Shown: piece by piece, positions 53,279 to 64,000 of the stretch
How the letters are laid out: every line of letters starts with the position of its first letter
Position numbering within the stretch: the first letter of the stretch is position 1
Origin: Saturnia japonica
Lineage: Eukaryota > Arthropoda > Insecta > Lepidoptera > Saturniidae
NCBI GenBank assembly: GCA_033032175.1
Contig: CM065328.1
Location: 11,718,690-11,782,689 of the forward strand
Direction of reading: 5' to 3'
Length of the DNA stretch: 64,000 nucleotides
The notes under the pieces: generated by a model
The model's database searches: none
The model's input: the letters and a program-made list of their open reading frames with translations, nothing else
Told to the model about the DNA's origin: nothing
Position numbers and translations under genes: made by a program

Positions 53279-56171
53279 CTAGGCTTGGGTTACCGCTAGA
53301 GAGGGTGGACGTGACGGGTGTGCTGGAGCGAAATTGACCGCCCGCCCTCTGCGGAGAGAACGGTGGTTACGCGGGCGTGGGCGCTGGCACGCTCTGTTTG
53401 GAGAGACGGATGTGTAATATTTATTCGAATTTTCGATGTGATCGTCGGGATCAATAAAAATATTGCGCGGCCGGCGTTTCCACCGGATGTCCGTGGGTGC
53501 CGGAACATAAGTGGCGGCTGTTTTTATTAACGGATTCGCGTGGTTCGACGCGGTGTCGAAATACGAACGGGAGAGCTGTTTAACGTAGGCATGTATCGAA
53601 GGAAGCTCCATATCTCTATGGAGATCTACGCTTCGAACATACCACGGGCCCCGGTGAGACGATAGAGGAACCTATTCTGTATCGATTGTAACCGTTTGAA
53701 ACTCGACTCGGACATATGTGCGAACACGGCGCAACTGTATGTCAAAATTGGTCGAATACACGTCTTGTAGAGCGTGAGCTTATGTCGCGTGGACATTTTA
53801 CTCACCGAACACAACAGAGGATGCAACCGGCCCAGGACCCACGCGGCCCTGTTCCTAACCTTACGGATGTGGGGTCTAAAAGAGAGCCTACTATCTAGGG
53901 TTACCCCTAGATATTTGGTCTCTCTTACATACGGAATCGGATTATCGTAGAGCTTAACAGGTTTAAGCTTCCACGGTATCTGTGACGAATCCGCATCGAA
54001 GAGCATCGCGGCGCTCTTCGAGGGATTAACGGCTATACGCCACTCGTTAAACCACTTCCCGAGAGTGGTCACGGAGCGTTGGACTTTGTGTCTGAGGTGG
54101 GATCTATTCCTATCTGAGGCATATAAGACTGTATCGTCAGCGTATAGCCCTACCTCGACCTCCGGGAGTCGAGGTAGGTCACTGACGTACAGGTTAAATA
54201 GTCTAGGAGCCAGGATCGATCCTTGGGGAACGCCTGAGCGTATTGGACGGGGCGTGGACAATTCACCTTCCACTCTATAGCGGAAGGTGCGATCTGTTAG
54301 ATAGTCGCGAATTATTTTAATTAGCCTATCGGGGACTTCAAAGCGGTACAACTTGTAAACCAATCCCTCGTGCCAGACCTTGTCAAAGGCCTTGGCCACG
54401 TCGAAAAAGACCGCAAGTGTACGGCGGGGCTTATAAAGTTCAGCAAAATTAAATGCAACGTGCTCCGTGAGGCGGTGCACTTGATGAGTGCAAGAATATC
54501 TAGCACGGAAACCGAATTGCTCAGGCGGATAGAGGTCTTTCTCCTCTATTACTGGCTTGAGACGGTTCAGAAGGATCCGCTCGTAAATTTTCCCTAACGT
54601 ATTTAGGAGACTGATCGGGCGATAGCTGTCGGGAAGCGACGCGCTCTTGCCGGGCTTACGGATACCTATGACTATTGCCTTTTTCCAGGCGGCTGGAAAA
54701 TGGCAGTGGACTATGGCTACATTGAAGATGCAGACCAATAGAGCTATGAGGCGATCAGGAAGAAGCCTAAGTACTTCGTTCCTAATCCCGTCGGGACCTG
54801 GTGCTTTTCTGAGCTTAAGGCTTTTTATAATGGAAAGAACCTCCTCAGACGTGACTGGGGACAGGGAGGCTGTCGCCGGGAGCTTGTCCAGCTCCCGCAC
54901 GCATCCATCGATACCCTCGACCCGGTCGGTATTTGCATCGACACTGTTCGGAGAGCACTGGCTCTCCAAACAAGTGGCGAGGCACTCCGCCTTGTCGCTG
55001 CTATCGAAGGCGAGCGGTATACCGGGACCCCTCTCGAGGGGGGCATAAGATAAGAAGCCTCTATTTTGAGGCTGCGAGCTAGTTTCCAGTAAGCCAGATG
55101 CGACGGCCTTAGCCCTTCGACGAGGGCGTCCCATCTGTGACTCCTGAGTTCTAATATGCGGGCTCTAACCGCTCTCTGAAGCGCGCGTAAGCGTGCGCGG
55201 TTTTCCTCGGTCGGATAGTGGTCGTGCGCACGAGTCGCCGCGTTCTTTTCCGTCAACAACGCCCGCATGTCGGCAGGGAGTACGAAGCGGCGATCGCTCG
55301 CCTCTTCGACCTCTCTCGAGGCCTCTCCGATGCCGACCTGCAGGTGGTCGACCAGGGAATCGATCGCGAGATCTACATCCGCAACGGACCCCAATACGTC
55401 CGGGATCCTATCTAAGCTGGACGAGGACGGCCTGTCCGCAAGATAATGTTTTAGCTTGGCATAGTCAACCACTTGGACCGAAGGAGGGCTAGAGTCGTCT
55501 GGTTGACCTAGCTGCATGATGACCGGACGGTGGTCGGAGTCGAGCTCGTGTACGACCCGAATGAGTCGTAACCGAAGCGCGATACCCTTAATGAGAGCTA
55601 CATCAAGCACTGTCGGCATACAGTTGTCTTGAAAGTGGGTGGGAGTGGGTGGCGCTATGACATCAAAGTTTAGCACGTTCGTTAGCTCTTCGAGTTTAAC
55701 CCCATTACTGGAGTCTCTCCAATTGCCAAACGAAGTGTGTCCACAATTGAGGTCACCCGCTATAATGACCGATTCACCGAGCGAAAGTAGCTTTTCTAGG
55801 TCAGACCTGAGAGGCACTTTCCTCGTCGAGAGATAAACTGAAACTAACGTTATGGACGGATGGTCGGTCATTCCTAGTCTACACACGGATACTTCCATAT
55901 TGGTAAGTATCGGAGGATCTACCGGCGTACAATATAACGATCGTTTGTAATAAATGAGAGTGCCGCCCCCGCGGCCAGCCCGGTCATTTCTTACAATATT
56001 GTAGTTCGCGATTTTCGGATCACGTTTAGCACGCTTTAAGAGCGTCTCCTGCACTAAAAGAACATCTACTTGGTGATCTTTAAGAAAGGTCGCGACGAGA
56101 TCACGCTGCGGTAGTAGGCTTCGCGCGTTAAAAAATGAAAGATTTAACGCTTTCGGCTTAAACTTTGCCAT
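53279..56171 (-). pseudogene. Jockey ORF2 with two homopolymer frameshifts
   Basis: Compared with the intact ORF2 at 7056-9950, one G is missing from a G7 run (near 55,037) and one from a G4 run (near 53,648). This splits the protein into the endonuclease plus linker, the reverse transcriptase with YADD, and the last 110 residues. The rest is nearly identical and the active-site residues are all present. The start at 56,171 overlaps ORF1 by 14 nt. Real mutation and long-read homopolymer error are equally possible. Confidence 0.85.
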
Positions 56172-58042
56172 TGAAAGGCCCTAAGTTATTATTACACGCC
56201 TCACGGTCGAGACGTTGTAGTGTCTCTGAGAGGCGGGGGAACGCGCAAGCGGTCTTGATGAGACCGAAGCGCTCCAGATGGTCATTGTAGTCAATGAGCT
56301 CGCGGATATCGTGCTCGCGAAGGAGCAGTATCATTAAGTCGTTACTATTAACGACAACGTTAGCGGGCGCGCGGGGCGCAGGAGCGCGGGGCGCGGGAAT
56401 ATCCATAGCCATAAGGGGCTGTGGATTGGGGCGACAGGGGCCCCATGCGTTCTGCGATGAACGCACGGGTTGCGGTTGCACCGCGCGGGGTGCGGAGAGG
56501 CCAGTGGCGGCCGGGGACTGGCGCGGGACCGGCAGCGCGGGAAATTCCCCTGACGCCAGCGGGGGTTGCGCTTTGATGGCTGAGGCGGGGGGCGCCGCCC
56601 GGGGGGCCACCTGCCTCTGCGTGCGTGGCCGCGTGGTACGCGGGGCATTGGGGCAACCGCGATAATTCGCGGGATGCCCCTCCTCCCCGCATAACACGCA
56701 GCTCGGGGGGACGACGGAGTCACGCTCGCGCGTGCACTCCCGGGTGGGGTGGTCCTCTCGGCACTTTACGCACCGCGGACGAGAGTGACAGTTACGGGCA
56801 GCGTGCCCGTACAGCTGGCAGTTGTGGCACTGCGCAGGCTGGTGGTTTTTGTATGGGGGCTCCACGTTAATCCCGGAGAGCCCACACACCGTCTCTAGCT
56901 GGAAGATGGCCTTTCCCTCGGGGGAAAGGTCCAATATGGCCACTACCATTTGTAGTGGCTGCTTATCTTTACTAAACATCCGGTGTACTTCCCGGATGGG
57001 ATAACTTTGCTCCTTGAGCGAGGAGCACACCTCCGACGGGTCGAGCTCCACCGGAATGCGGCGGATGATCACTCGGAGGACGCGCTCCTCCGCGAGAGAA
57101 TAGGTGTAGAATTGCAGACCTTTCTGCCGGAGGAGGGTGGTGAGTTTACGGTGAGTTTCCGAAGAACTCACCGAAATAGAAATCCCGTTGACTATGTTTC
57201 TGGCCTTGTGGTACTCGAGTTTGAGTCTGCGCATCTCATTGCAGACTCCCATCCAGGCCGCCTTGTCCCGGATTATGATTGGAGGTGGGGCACGCTCTTT
57301 TTTCCCGCCGGCGGGCGCGGGGAGCTGGGAGGACGCGGGGGCGGCGGCGCCCCTGACTACTGCCTTAGCTATTACCTTAGGCGCCGGTTGAGCAGTCGGA
57401 CTGCTACGCGCCGTTCGCTTACGCGACGCCACGACGGTGAAGCCGTCGTTCTCGGTATCCATCTCCGGAGATGGATCCGGACACGTGGGCGAGTCTTGTT
57501 CGACCGGAAGGGCCGAAAACGAGTTTTTTCGTTTTTAACGCGGATTCCGTGGATCGCGCGGGACGGACGTACGGGCTATTTTTGGCAACCCTAGATTGAG
57601 ATCGCGAATTACGCGGCCCTCGCCTAACGGAGACGGGGCTTGACCCGCGCGATTGGCTAGTCGGGACAGGGGGCGTGGCCGTAGGCGCGGCCACGGCCCC
57701 GGATGACGCGGCGGACAGGCGCGTAACGCTGCGCGTGGGACGTTTGGGCGCGACGCCGACTGGCGCGGCGCCAGTGGATGTAACGGTCGCGGCCGTGACG
57801 TCATCGGCCGCCTTGCTACCTGAAGCGGCCGCCTCGCTACCTGAAACGGCCTCATGACGGGTCGCGGTCGCAGCGGTGCGACGCACGCAGGCGTTCTCAG
57901 GTAGATTACGGTATTCCTCGTCTAGAGAGGGACACCGTAATACGACGAAATTTTGATAGCGCTGGTATTGAAACTCCAGCGCTTTCATCCTGGCTTGCAA
58001 CTTGCCTATGCAAGTGGCCAGGTCGGCAACGTTATTTGCCAT
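56158..58042 (-). pseudogene. Jockey ORF1 with one homopolymer frameshift
   Basis: It starts at MANNVADL (58,042). A T5 run in the intact copy is T6 here (near 57,523), which shifts the frame within the Ser/Pro-rich region. The pre-C2HC region and all three zinc knuckles are intact in the downstream frame, which also gains a short in-frame repeat (APRAPAPRAPAN) relative to the 14,208 copy. Confidence 0.85.
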
Positions 58043-58654
58043 GGCGGCAGAAGAGGGAGGACAGTGGGATATTTTTATTTAATTTTAAATTTAAAGGCCT
58101 CCCTGCCTTAGGGGCAGGGGGGTGCGCCAAAAAAATGTAAAAGACTATCGGAGTCGGCAAGAGACCTGTTGTCAAGGTGCAATGACACACAGGAAGGACC
58201 TATCAACCCTAAGGAGCCCTAACAAGCCCGGGGCCGAGGACGCAGACCGGTAATTAAACCGGGCTAGGCCCAAACAGGTTCCCGGGGATGGAGTGTGCAG
58301 GATCGGAAGGTTTGGCAGGAGACACCTGGGGCAAGACTATGCGATAACCGCAAAGGCCTAGATTCCCAGGCCCGTCCGAGTCTGGCTGTTTGTCTCTGAA
58401 GGAGACAACCAGCGGGCTGCTCGGGTCACGCCCCACTTGCCTTCGTTGGCACCGTCAGGTATCCAGCAAGTGACCACAAAACCGTGGATTTACAAAAAAA
58501 AACAAGCAAGTCGCACCGAAAAGTGCGGTTTAGCACGCGAGCGTTAGACACTTGTTGGTTTACGTTGTTATTGCAACAATATATTTGAAATAAATTCCAA
58601 ATATAAGATCGCAACAATTAAGTCACGTGATGGTCAAAATTGAAAACGGAGCGA

Positions 58655-58688
58655 CACGTCCGTTCGCAACAGTGACCAAATCGGAACA
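58655..58688 (-). promoter_or_regulatory. Jockey core promoter, copy D
   Basis: GGACGTG lies 28-34 nt from the element's first canonical base (58,688), as in the copy at 16,684-16,717, although several bases between them differ. Confidence 0.6.
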
Positions 58689-58705
58689 CCCGTCCCCTGT
58701 CTTAC

Positions 58706-59530
58706 CCCACATTCAAGCTTATATGCTTCAGAAAGAGTTCCAGCCCATCTGATATGATTAATCTGATTGGTATACCAATACTCAAAAACTGATGAAATTT
58801 CATTCGGTATTCCTGTGCTCCGTAATTTTTGCCACAAAGCTTGATATTTGATCATATCAAAAGCTTTTGATAAATCCAAGAAACATGCAAACACCGGCGT
58901 ACTCCTATCTGTGTAATATTTCACAACTTGTTTTAAAGTTAAAATAGCACTTTCAGTAGATAAACCAGTCCTGAAACCAAACTGGGTATCCTGAAGATTA
59001 ACATAATCGTTTAAGTGTGACCTAAGCAGACAATCCAACACCTTTGCCATAATAGTTGCCAGTGATATGGGCCTATAATTGCTCAACAAAGATATGTCAC
59101 CAGTCTTATTTTTGATAATTGGTACAACAATAGTTTTCATTATATCTTGAGGAAGATAACCATGCCCTATACACAAAGAGAAAAACATGCTTACTACTCT
59201 CGGCAAGTGAACTCCAGCATACTGTAGGTGTTCAACACTAAGGCTATCATGGCCAGGAGATTTGCCTCTGGTCATATTTTTAATTACTCGACAAACTTCT
59301 TTAGCTGAGAAACTTACAAGCTTCTCGCTTTGACGGGGGCTACTATTATTAATTTGAGGTGTTATTTCCTCTGGTGATTCTATTCTAAAATAATTCTTAA
59401 AGAGTTCTGCTATGTTTTTTGATTCACTAATTCCCTCAATGCTCACAGGCTGATCAAGTCTTGAATTTAATTTGTTTGTAAATTTGGATAGGTAGCTGTT
59501 AATTGGTTGATGATGTCGCCGGACATGAAA
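58706..59530 (-). pseudogene. Older LINE (family 3), 5' part of the reverse transcriptase gene
   Basis: The minus-strand frame shows NYRPISLATIMAKVLD, QFGFRTGLSTESAI, the catalytic-aspartate block CFLDLSKAFDMI and YKLECGVRQG, where the Jockey insertion cuts it. The frame is open to about 59,530, where BEL-element sequence begins. The endonuclease end is missing from the window, either through 5' truncation or because the BEL element split it. Confidence 0.8.
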
Positions 59531-60405
59531 TGTTACATTAAAATATAATAATAAACTTACATCTATGGTAAATACTAAATACACAAACATGGTACAAAAA
59601 TATACACAATGAGAAATAGAATAATACTATGGGTAACAGAAATAGAGCATTTTTGCAATTTATCATAAATTAATAAAATGGGTGGTTGCGCGCGGGAGTA
59701 GTAATAATATGCGTAGTGAGTTATTGGGATTGGGCCACCTGGGGAGTTTGTTAGTTACTAATTACCGCGAGTTTTCCAAAGCGTGCTTCTAACTCTCGGT
59801 CGATACCGCTTTACCGCTCGCTGCCTAGATGGCGACACATTATTTAGTACTAAGAAGCTACGTGATCTACGTCACACCCTCACCGCCCACGCGCTATCAT
59901 CGCCAACGCCCGCACCGCAGTCGCCATAGATTAATTGGCAGTCGCTAGCAAGGTCTACAGGTAAGTGCACGTTCTTCTAACTTATTGCCATTTTATTGCT
60001 ACTTTCATGTGATCATTCGCTCGCCTATGTGTATTTATTTCTAGTCTAGTTAGTGTCTCTTTTAGTTTACCGCTTAGGAAGGCTATTTACACGCCTTTTT
60101 AACCCCCATTATATGCTCCCGTCGTAGGAGGGCTATTTACACGCCCTCCTGCTATCCCATGAGATGGTCCTATCGTGCCAGGATTAAATCCAGCTTAAAT
60201 TTACTTAGAATCACTTTCATTAAATTTAGTTAATATTAATCATTACACCCATTCGCTATTTTGTTACAATACTGTATTGTACCAGTAAATATAGTTAAAG
60301 TTAATTAACCCACCTCCGTTTTGTAATAATAACTCGTTGCCGCTTTTGAAGTTATACTATTAACTTGTTTAATTTAATTTAGTGTTCTTGTTTCTTTACT
60401 TCATT
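59531..60405 (+). other. BEL/Pao left LTR and leader (boundaries unresolved)
   Basis: The LTR end and primer-binding site could not be placed. A strong splice-donor match CAG|GTAAGT lies at 59,958-59,966 and an acceptor-like TTAATTTAG ends at 60,382, just before the Gag ATG; a spliced leader is possible but unproven. Two related hairpins lie between them. Confidence 0.45.
60074..60152 (+). promoter_or_regulatory. Twin hairpins with identical loops in the BEL leader
   Basis: Hairpin 1 (60,074-60,102) and hairpin 2 (60,124-60,152) each have a 10-bp stem closed by the 9-nt loop TATTTACAC. Two stem pairs differ by compensatory changes (T-A to G-C, A-T to G-C) and three more by changes that keep or improve pairing. 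This is evidence for a conserved RNA structure. Its role (packaging, dimerisation, splicing) is unknown. Confidence 0.6.
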
Positions 60406-61623
60406 ATGGAAAATAGACAGTTAAAGAAATTTATCGCGAAGAAAAATTTAGTTTATGCACAAATGAATGATTTGTATAACAAATCCAAAAACATTTTGGA
60501 ATTTGATTCGGAATCAAAAGAAATTTTTCTTGCCGAATCTGAAACGATTGATGACATGCGTGTTAGGTTTGAAAGTAATTTAGATGACATTAATGATTTA
60601 AATTTAAAGCAAAATCCTGCAGTTGAGCCTGAATACGCAGCTTTATCGTCTTTTGACACGTTATATAATTACGTCAGACGCGCTCGTAACAAAATTAACA
60701 CGAGTAGTTCGTCAAAAATATCGAAGGATACAATAACCGCCTTAAATATAACATTGCCAACAATATCGCTACCTTCCTTTGACGGCCGCTCCCTCGAAGG
60801 CTGGGAAACATTTTACCAGGCTTTTAAAGCCAATATTCATGATAACCCGCAACTGTCGGATGCGCAACGTGTGCAGTATTTAATGGGCAAATTAACACAT
60901 ATTGCAATAAAGTTAACAGCTGGGATAATACCCACAGGTGAAACCTATAATATTATTTGGTCGAACCTAATTAGTAAATATCAGGATAAACGAGCTTTAG
61001 GGTGTCATTATCTGAATAATATATTAGATTTAAAAAATTGTTCACCTACCGCAAATAGTTTAAATATTTTTATAGAAAAATTTTCATCTTCGATTGCCGC
61101 TTTAAAACAATTAAATTTACCTGATTTAACTGATTTCATTTTGTTACAATGCTCACTGAGAAGGTTAGATCCCCAAACATTGCAGTCTTTTGAAGCATCG
61201 GTTCGTGGTTTTGAAATACCTACCTCTGAAACGTTTATTAAATTTATACAGGATCAGATTAAAATATTAGAACGATCAGCACCAAAAAGTAACATAGAGA
61301 AATCTAAAAATTATAAATCTTTTATTTCTAGTAGTCGTAATGACTCATGCCGCACTGAAAGGGTGAATAAACCGGTTTCTCGCATATGTAGATCCATATC
61401 TACGTGCGATCTCTGCTCGAGCTCGTACCACACGCAGTTGTATCGTTGTAATGAATTTAAAAATATGATTTCTCCGCAAGCACGTTATGATTTTATTAAA
61501 TCGAACAAGGGTTGCATAAATTGTTTAAGCTTGTCGCATTCATTAAAAGCATGCCAATCAAAATCAACATGCAATAATTGTAACACATCATCATCATCAT
61601 CATACTTTATTGTGTTTTGGTAA
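60406..61623 (+). CDS. BEL/Pao Gag region
   Basis: The start is MENRQLKKF at 60,406; upstream codons in this frame lack an ATG. The 405-residue frame has an N-terminal coiled region, then the LPTISLPSFDGRSLEGWETF block typical of the BEL Gag (DUF1759-type) domain at about residues 120-260. Zinc knuckles follow (CDLCSSSYHTQLYRC and CINCLSLSHSLKAC), with a third started at CNNC. The frame is lost in a CAT repeat (61,586-61,603) inside the third knuckle and ends at 61,623, whereas Gag and Pol usually form one polyprotein in this group. Confidence 0.85.
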   Translation: MENRQLKKFIAKKNLVYAQMNDLYNKSKNILEFDSESKEIFLAESETIDDMRVRFESNLDDINDLNLKQNPAVEPEYAALSSFDTLYNYVRRARNKINTSSSSKISKDTITALNITLPTISLPSFDGRSLEGWETFYQAFKANIHDNPQLSDAQRVQYLMGKLTHIAIKLTAGIIPTGETYNIIWSNLISKYQDKRALGCHYLNNILDLKNCSPTANSLNIFIEKFSSSIAALKQLNLPDLTDFILLQCSLRRLDPQTLQSFEASVRGFEIPTSETFIKFIQDQIKILERSAPKSNIEKSKNYKSFISSSRNDSCRTERVNKPVSRICRSISTCDLCSSSYHTQLYRCNEFKNMISPQARYDFIKSNKGCINCLSLSHSLKACQSKSTCNNCNTSSSSSYFIVFW

Positions 61624-62592
61624 TAAACAGGCGAATCGAAATCGTACAAATAGTAAAAGCGTACTCAGTCAATCGAATGACTACGCTGATATGGACAGGC
61701 AGATCAGTCGGTCGCAGGTGCATGGAATTCCTAGTACCGCGCGGTTCGATTACGGTCAGTCCCAGGTTCAATCTCACGCTCAACCTGTTGTTCAGTGTTA
61801 CGACAATAATGATGATACCGCTTTGAATACTTATTCACACACTAAGAAAACCATACAACAACAAAGTAATACGAAAACTACCACGTTAACTCACAATTCG
61901 GAAATAAAATCAAATAGTAATATTTTATTATCTACCGCTCAAATATACGCTCACTCGCATAATGGAGAACGTAAAATAGTTAGATGTTTAATTGATAATG
62001 GTTCACAAAATAATTTAATAACTGTCAATTGTTGTAAATTACTTAACATTCCGATCATACCTTTAAATAATTCTTATATTAGAGGTATTGGATTAACTGC
62101 TCGCCCGATTCACGAATATGTTTATTTAAATATTGAATCTAGATTTTCACCTAATAAATACTATATTCACGCTTATGTAGTAGACTGTATTACAGATAAA
62201 TTACCCGCTTATTTTATAGATTCGTCAAATATGAATGATATACTTGATTTACCGCTTGCCGATTCAAATTGGAACGTGCCAGGTGTAATTGATATGGTAT
62301 TGGGTGCTCAGTTATTCCCATATATATACTTAGGTAATCTTATAGATACCGGCTCACTAGCGCCACCTGCCGTAGAAACAACCTTCGGCTATGTTCTTAT
62401 GGGTGACGTACCTGATGTGCGTTCCACCGGCACTGTGACACCGCAACATAATAATTTTTTTGTGATAAATAATAATACGTCTTTGTGGCTATCTAGTACA
62501 GTTTATATTCATAATCCACCCGCTTTCGTAAATACAAATAATTATTCCACCTTCATTTTAAATAAATCTTTCTCAGCTGTAACATATGTACC
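61585..62592 (+). pseudogene. BEL/Pao aspartic protease region
   Basis: This region is in a different frame from Gag. The protease active site reads LIDNGSQNNLI (about 62,000), where the family has D-S-G or D-T-G. The ILLSTAQIYAHS..RCLIDNG context and the downstream VDMVLGAQLFP-type segment (here IDMVLGAQLFP) are typical of the BEL protease domain (DUF1758-type). The frame ends in TGA near 62,594, while the reverse transcriptase continues in the +1 frame, so a second break lies at about 62,560-62,592. Confidence 0.8.
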
Positions 62593-64000
62593 TTGAGTCA
62601 TTTTTACATAAATTTTGGGAATTGGAAGAGATTCCTCATGAGCGTCATCTTAGCCCTGAGGAAGCCGAGTGTGAAAATAAATATATTTCTACAATTACCC
62701 GCGATAATGATGGCCGATATACAGTTGAGTTACCTTTTAGTAGAAATCCCGCTGACCTTGGCAATTCTCGTACTGTTGCTCACCGCCATTTTCTTTCGCT
62801 CGAACGCAAGTTTGTTCAGTTACCCTCACTTCGCGATGACTACGATAATGTTATACAGGATTACATTAGTAAAGGTTATTTGACTGAGATTAACGCCACC
62901 GCTAATGAAACCGATAACGGTTATTACATACCGCACCATGCAGTTATCCGCCCAAGCAAGACTACCACCAAATTACGGGTAGTTTTCGATGCTAGTGCTA
63001 AAACATCTAGTGGACTGTCACTTAATGATGTCCTGCATACTGGTCCAAATTTACAGGCAGATTTATTTTTGCTTTTACTCCGCTTTCGTTTGTTCCCTGT
63101 AGCATTGTGCGCTGATGTGGAACAAATGTACTTACGCATTATGGTGACCACAGACCACCATAAATATTTAAAAATATTGTACCGCTTTAAAAATGATAAA
63201 CTTCGCACTTTTGCTTTTAACTGTCTTCCCTTTGGTTTAAAGTCATCTCCTTATTTAGCAATGCGTACTATACGTCAATTAGCATCAGATGAATGTCGTC
63301 GTTATCCAGAAGCCGCTAGTGTAGCTGAGTCTCAGTTATACATGGATGACCTCATCACATCCCTACACGAAGAGGTTTCAGCTATCAAATTATCGAAACA
63401 ACTAATTTCACTCTTTAAATCAGGAGGTTTTAATTTAATAAAGTGGGCTAGTAACTCCCCTGCCTTTCTTGATAGCCTTCCAGATACGCACCGCTCTTCT
63501 GTAAGCTTCTCTGATGACGCCAATAATACCATGAAAGTTTTAGGCCTTGCATGGCTTCTCGCTAATGATTCATTTTTTATGACCAGCTCTAACACTAACG
63601 AAAAATGCACTAAGAGAACAATATTATCTTTAGTATCCCGCTTGTTCGACGTGCTTGGTTTAGTTGCTCCAGTTATATTATTCGCTAAATTGCTTATTAA
63701 GGAACTCTGGAACTCTAAAATAGACTGGGATGATACACCTCCCGATAACATTGTTTACCGCTACTCTTCGCTTGTTAAGGAGCTTCCATTGCTTTCGACT
63801 TTAGAAATACCGCGCCATATTGGAGTTTCCAAAGATTGCGAAGTAAATATTGTTGCATTTTGTGATGCAAGCTTGAACGCTTACGGTTGCGTTGTTTATT
63901 TGCACATTACAGATCCCGCAGGAGATATTACTTTAAGATTATTATATTCAAAATCAACGGTTTCTCCGGTAAAGATAACTACATTAGCTCGCCTTGAGCT
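62585..64000 (+). pseudogene. BEL/Pao reverse transcriptase and start of RNase H, open to the window edge
   Basis: The frame contains FWELEEIPHE, YYIPHHAVIRPS, VVFDASAKTSSGLSLND, FNCLPFGLKSSPYLA and the catalytic YMDDL (about 63,339-63,353). Next comes the ISLFKSGGF..LAW connection and the first RNase H strand with its aspartate (AFCDASLNAYGC, about 63,855). The frame stays open to base 64,000. It is listed as a pseudogene only because it is out of frame with the preceding protease; the enzyme region itself shows no damage. Confidence 0.85.

Larger units (their letters stand above)
52688..58705 (-). mobile_element. Full-length Jockey copy (copy D) inside LINE family 3
   Basis: The element is 52,700-58,693. 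It has a T74 tail (52,700-52,773), 3' UTR, ORF2, ORF1, 5' UTR and the start-site/DPE pair. CCCCTGTCTTAC flanks it at 52,688-52,699 and 58,694-58,705. About five extra bases follow the canonical 5' end. It interrupts the host LINE at codons for VRQG of the conserved GVRQGG motif. Its ORFs are broken only by three single-base changes in homopolymers. Confidence 0.92.
59531..64000 (+). mobile_element. BEL/Pao LTR retrotransposon, truncated by the window edge
   Basis: TGTTACATTAAAATA at 59,531, directly after LINE sequence, is a plausible LTR start (TG...). Behind it come an untranslated leader and Gag, protease and reverse transcriptase regions in BEL/Pao order and style, with the beginning of RNase H at the edge. 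The right LTR, integrase and target duplication are outside the window. At least two frame breaks are present. Confidence 0.85.

Noticed and set aside
1..64000. A novel defence, biosynthetic or toxin system
   Set aside because: Every convincing protein belongs to transposable elements except one ZAD zinc-finger gene; no cluster of unknown co-oriented genes exists in the window.

Overview
This is a transposon-rich piece of an insect nuclear genome, most likely a moth or butterfly. The evidence is an AT-rich eukaryotic background with no operons; one intact host gene of the insect ZAD zinc-finger family; Jockey-clade LINEs; a BEL/Pao LTR element; mariner and hAT relics; short Helitrons ending in CTAG; and tRNA-headed SINEs with a TATGT tail. 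The Helitron and SINE families resemble ones I know from Lepidoptera. The order-level assignment is from memory, because no marker gene was compared.

Layout. 1-1.1 kb: dead mariner transposase. 1.1-6.4 kb: AT-rich DNA with SINE, Helitron and old LINE fragments. 6.47-16.73 kb: a rearranged Jockey locus. A complete element bounded by the 13-bp target duplication CACACATTATTGA is broken open. Between its overlapping halves lies a second version of the same target site carrying a 5'-truncated Jockey copy. The left half has an intact ORF2 (964 aa) and the right half an intact ORF1 (623 aa). 17-19 kb: SINE, hAT MITE and Helitron fragments. 18.97-20.95 kb: a 5'-truncated Jockey copy that ends 250 bp upstream of the start codon of the only host gene. 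21.2-22.5 kb: that gene, a single-exon ZAD/C2H2 protein with six fingers. 22.6-42.2 kb: no host gene, but dense repeats, including a 2.3-kb hAT-type element holding an older repeat that itself holds a Helitron, a 1.4-kb hAT with a decayed BED/transposase gene, a perfect 200-bp hAT MITE, and two inverted Helitrons with mosaic identity. 42.2-47.4 kb: a second Jockey-like element with intact ORF2 and damaged ORF1. 47.4-51.8 kb: fragments and an AT-rich MITE. 51.8-59.5 kb: an old LINE whose reverse transcriptase gene is split by a nearly full-length Jockey copy (52,700-58,693). 59.5-64 kb: a BEL/Pao element entering from its left end and running off the window.

How the parts work together. In both Jockey-type elements ORF1 encodes an RNA-binding Gag-like protein with three zinc knuckles. 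ORF2 encodes the endonuclease and reverse transcriptase, and its ATG lies inside the end of ORF1. The first Jockey family also shows an internal promoter (start site plus a DPE-like motif at +28) and a long 3' hairpin that keeps its pairing in a diverged copy. These are the parts needed for target-primed retrotransposition. Long poly(A) tails and few mutations suggest recent activity.

I found no CRISPR array, rRNA, functional tRNA gene or bacterial-type system. The observations most worth checking are the interleaved double insertion at 6.5-16.7 kb, the covarying twin hairpins in the BEL leader (60,074-60,152), the Jockey 3' hairpin, and the mosaic inverted Helitrons.
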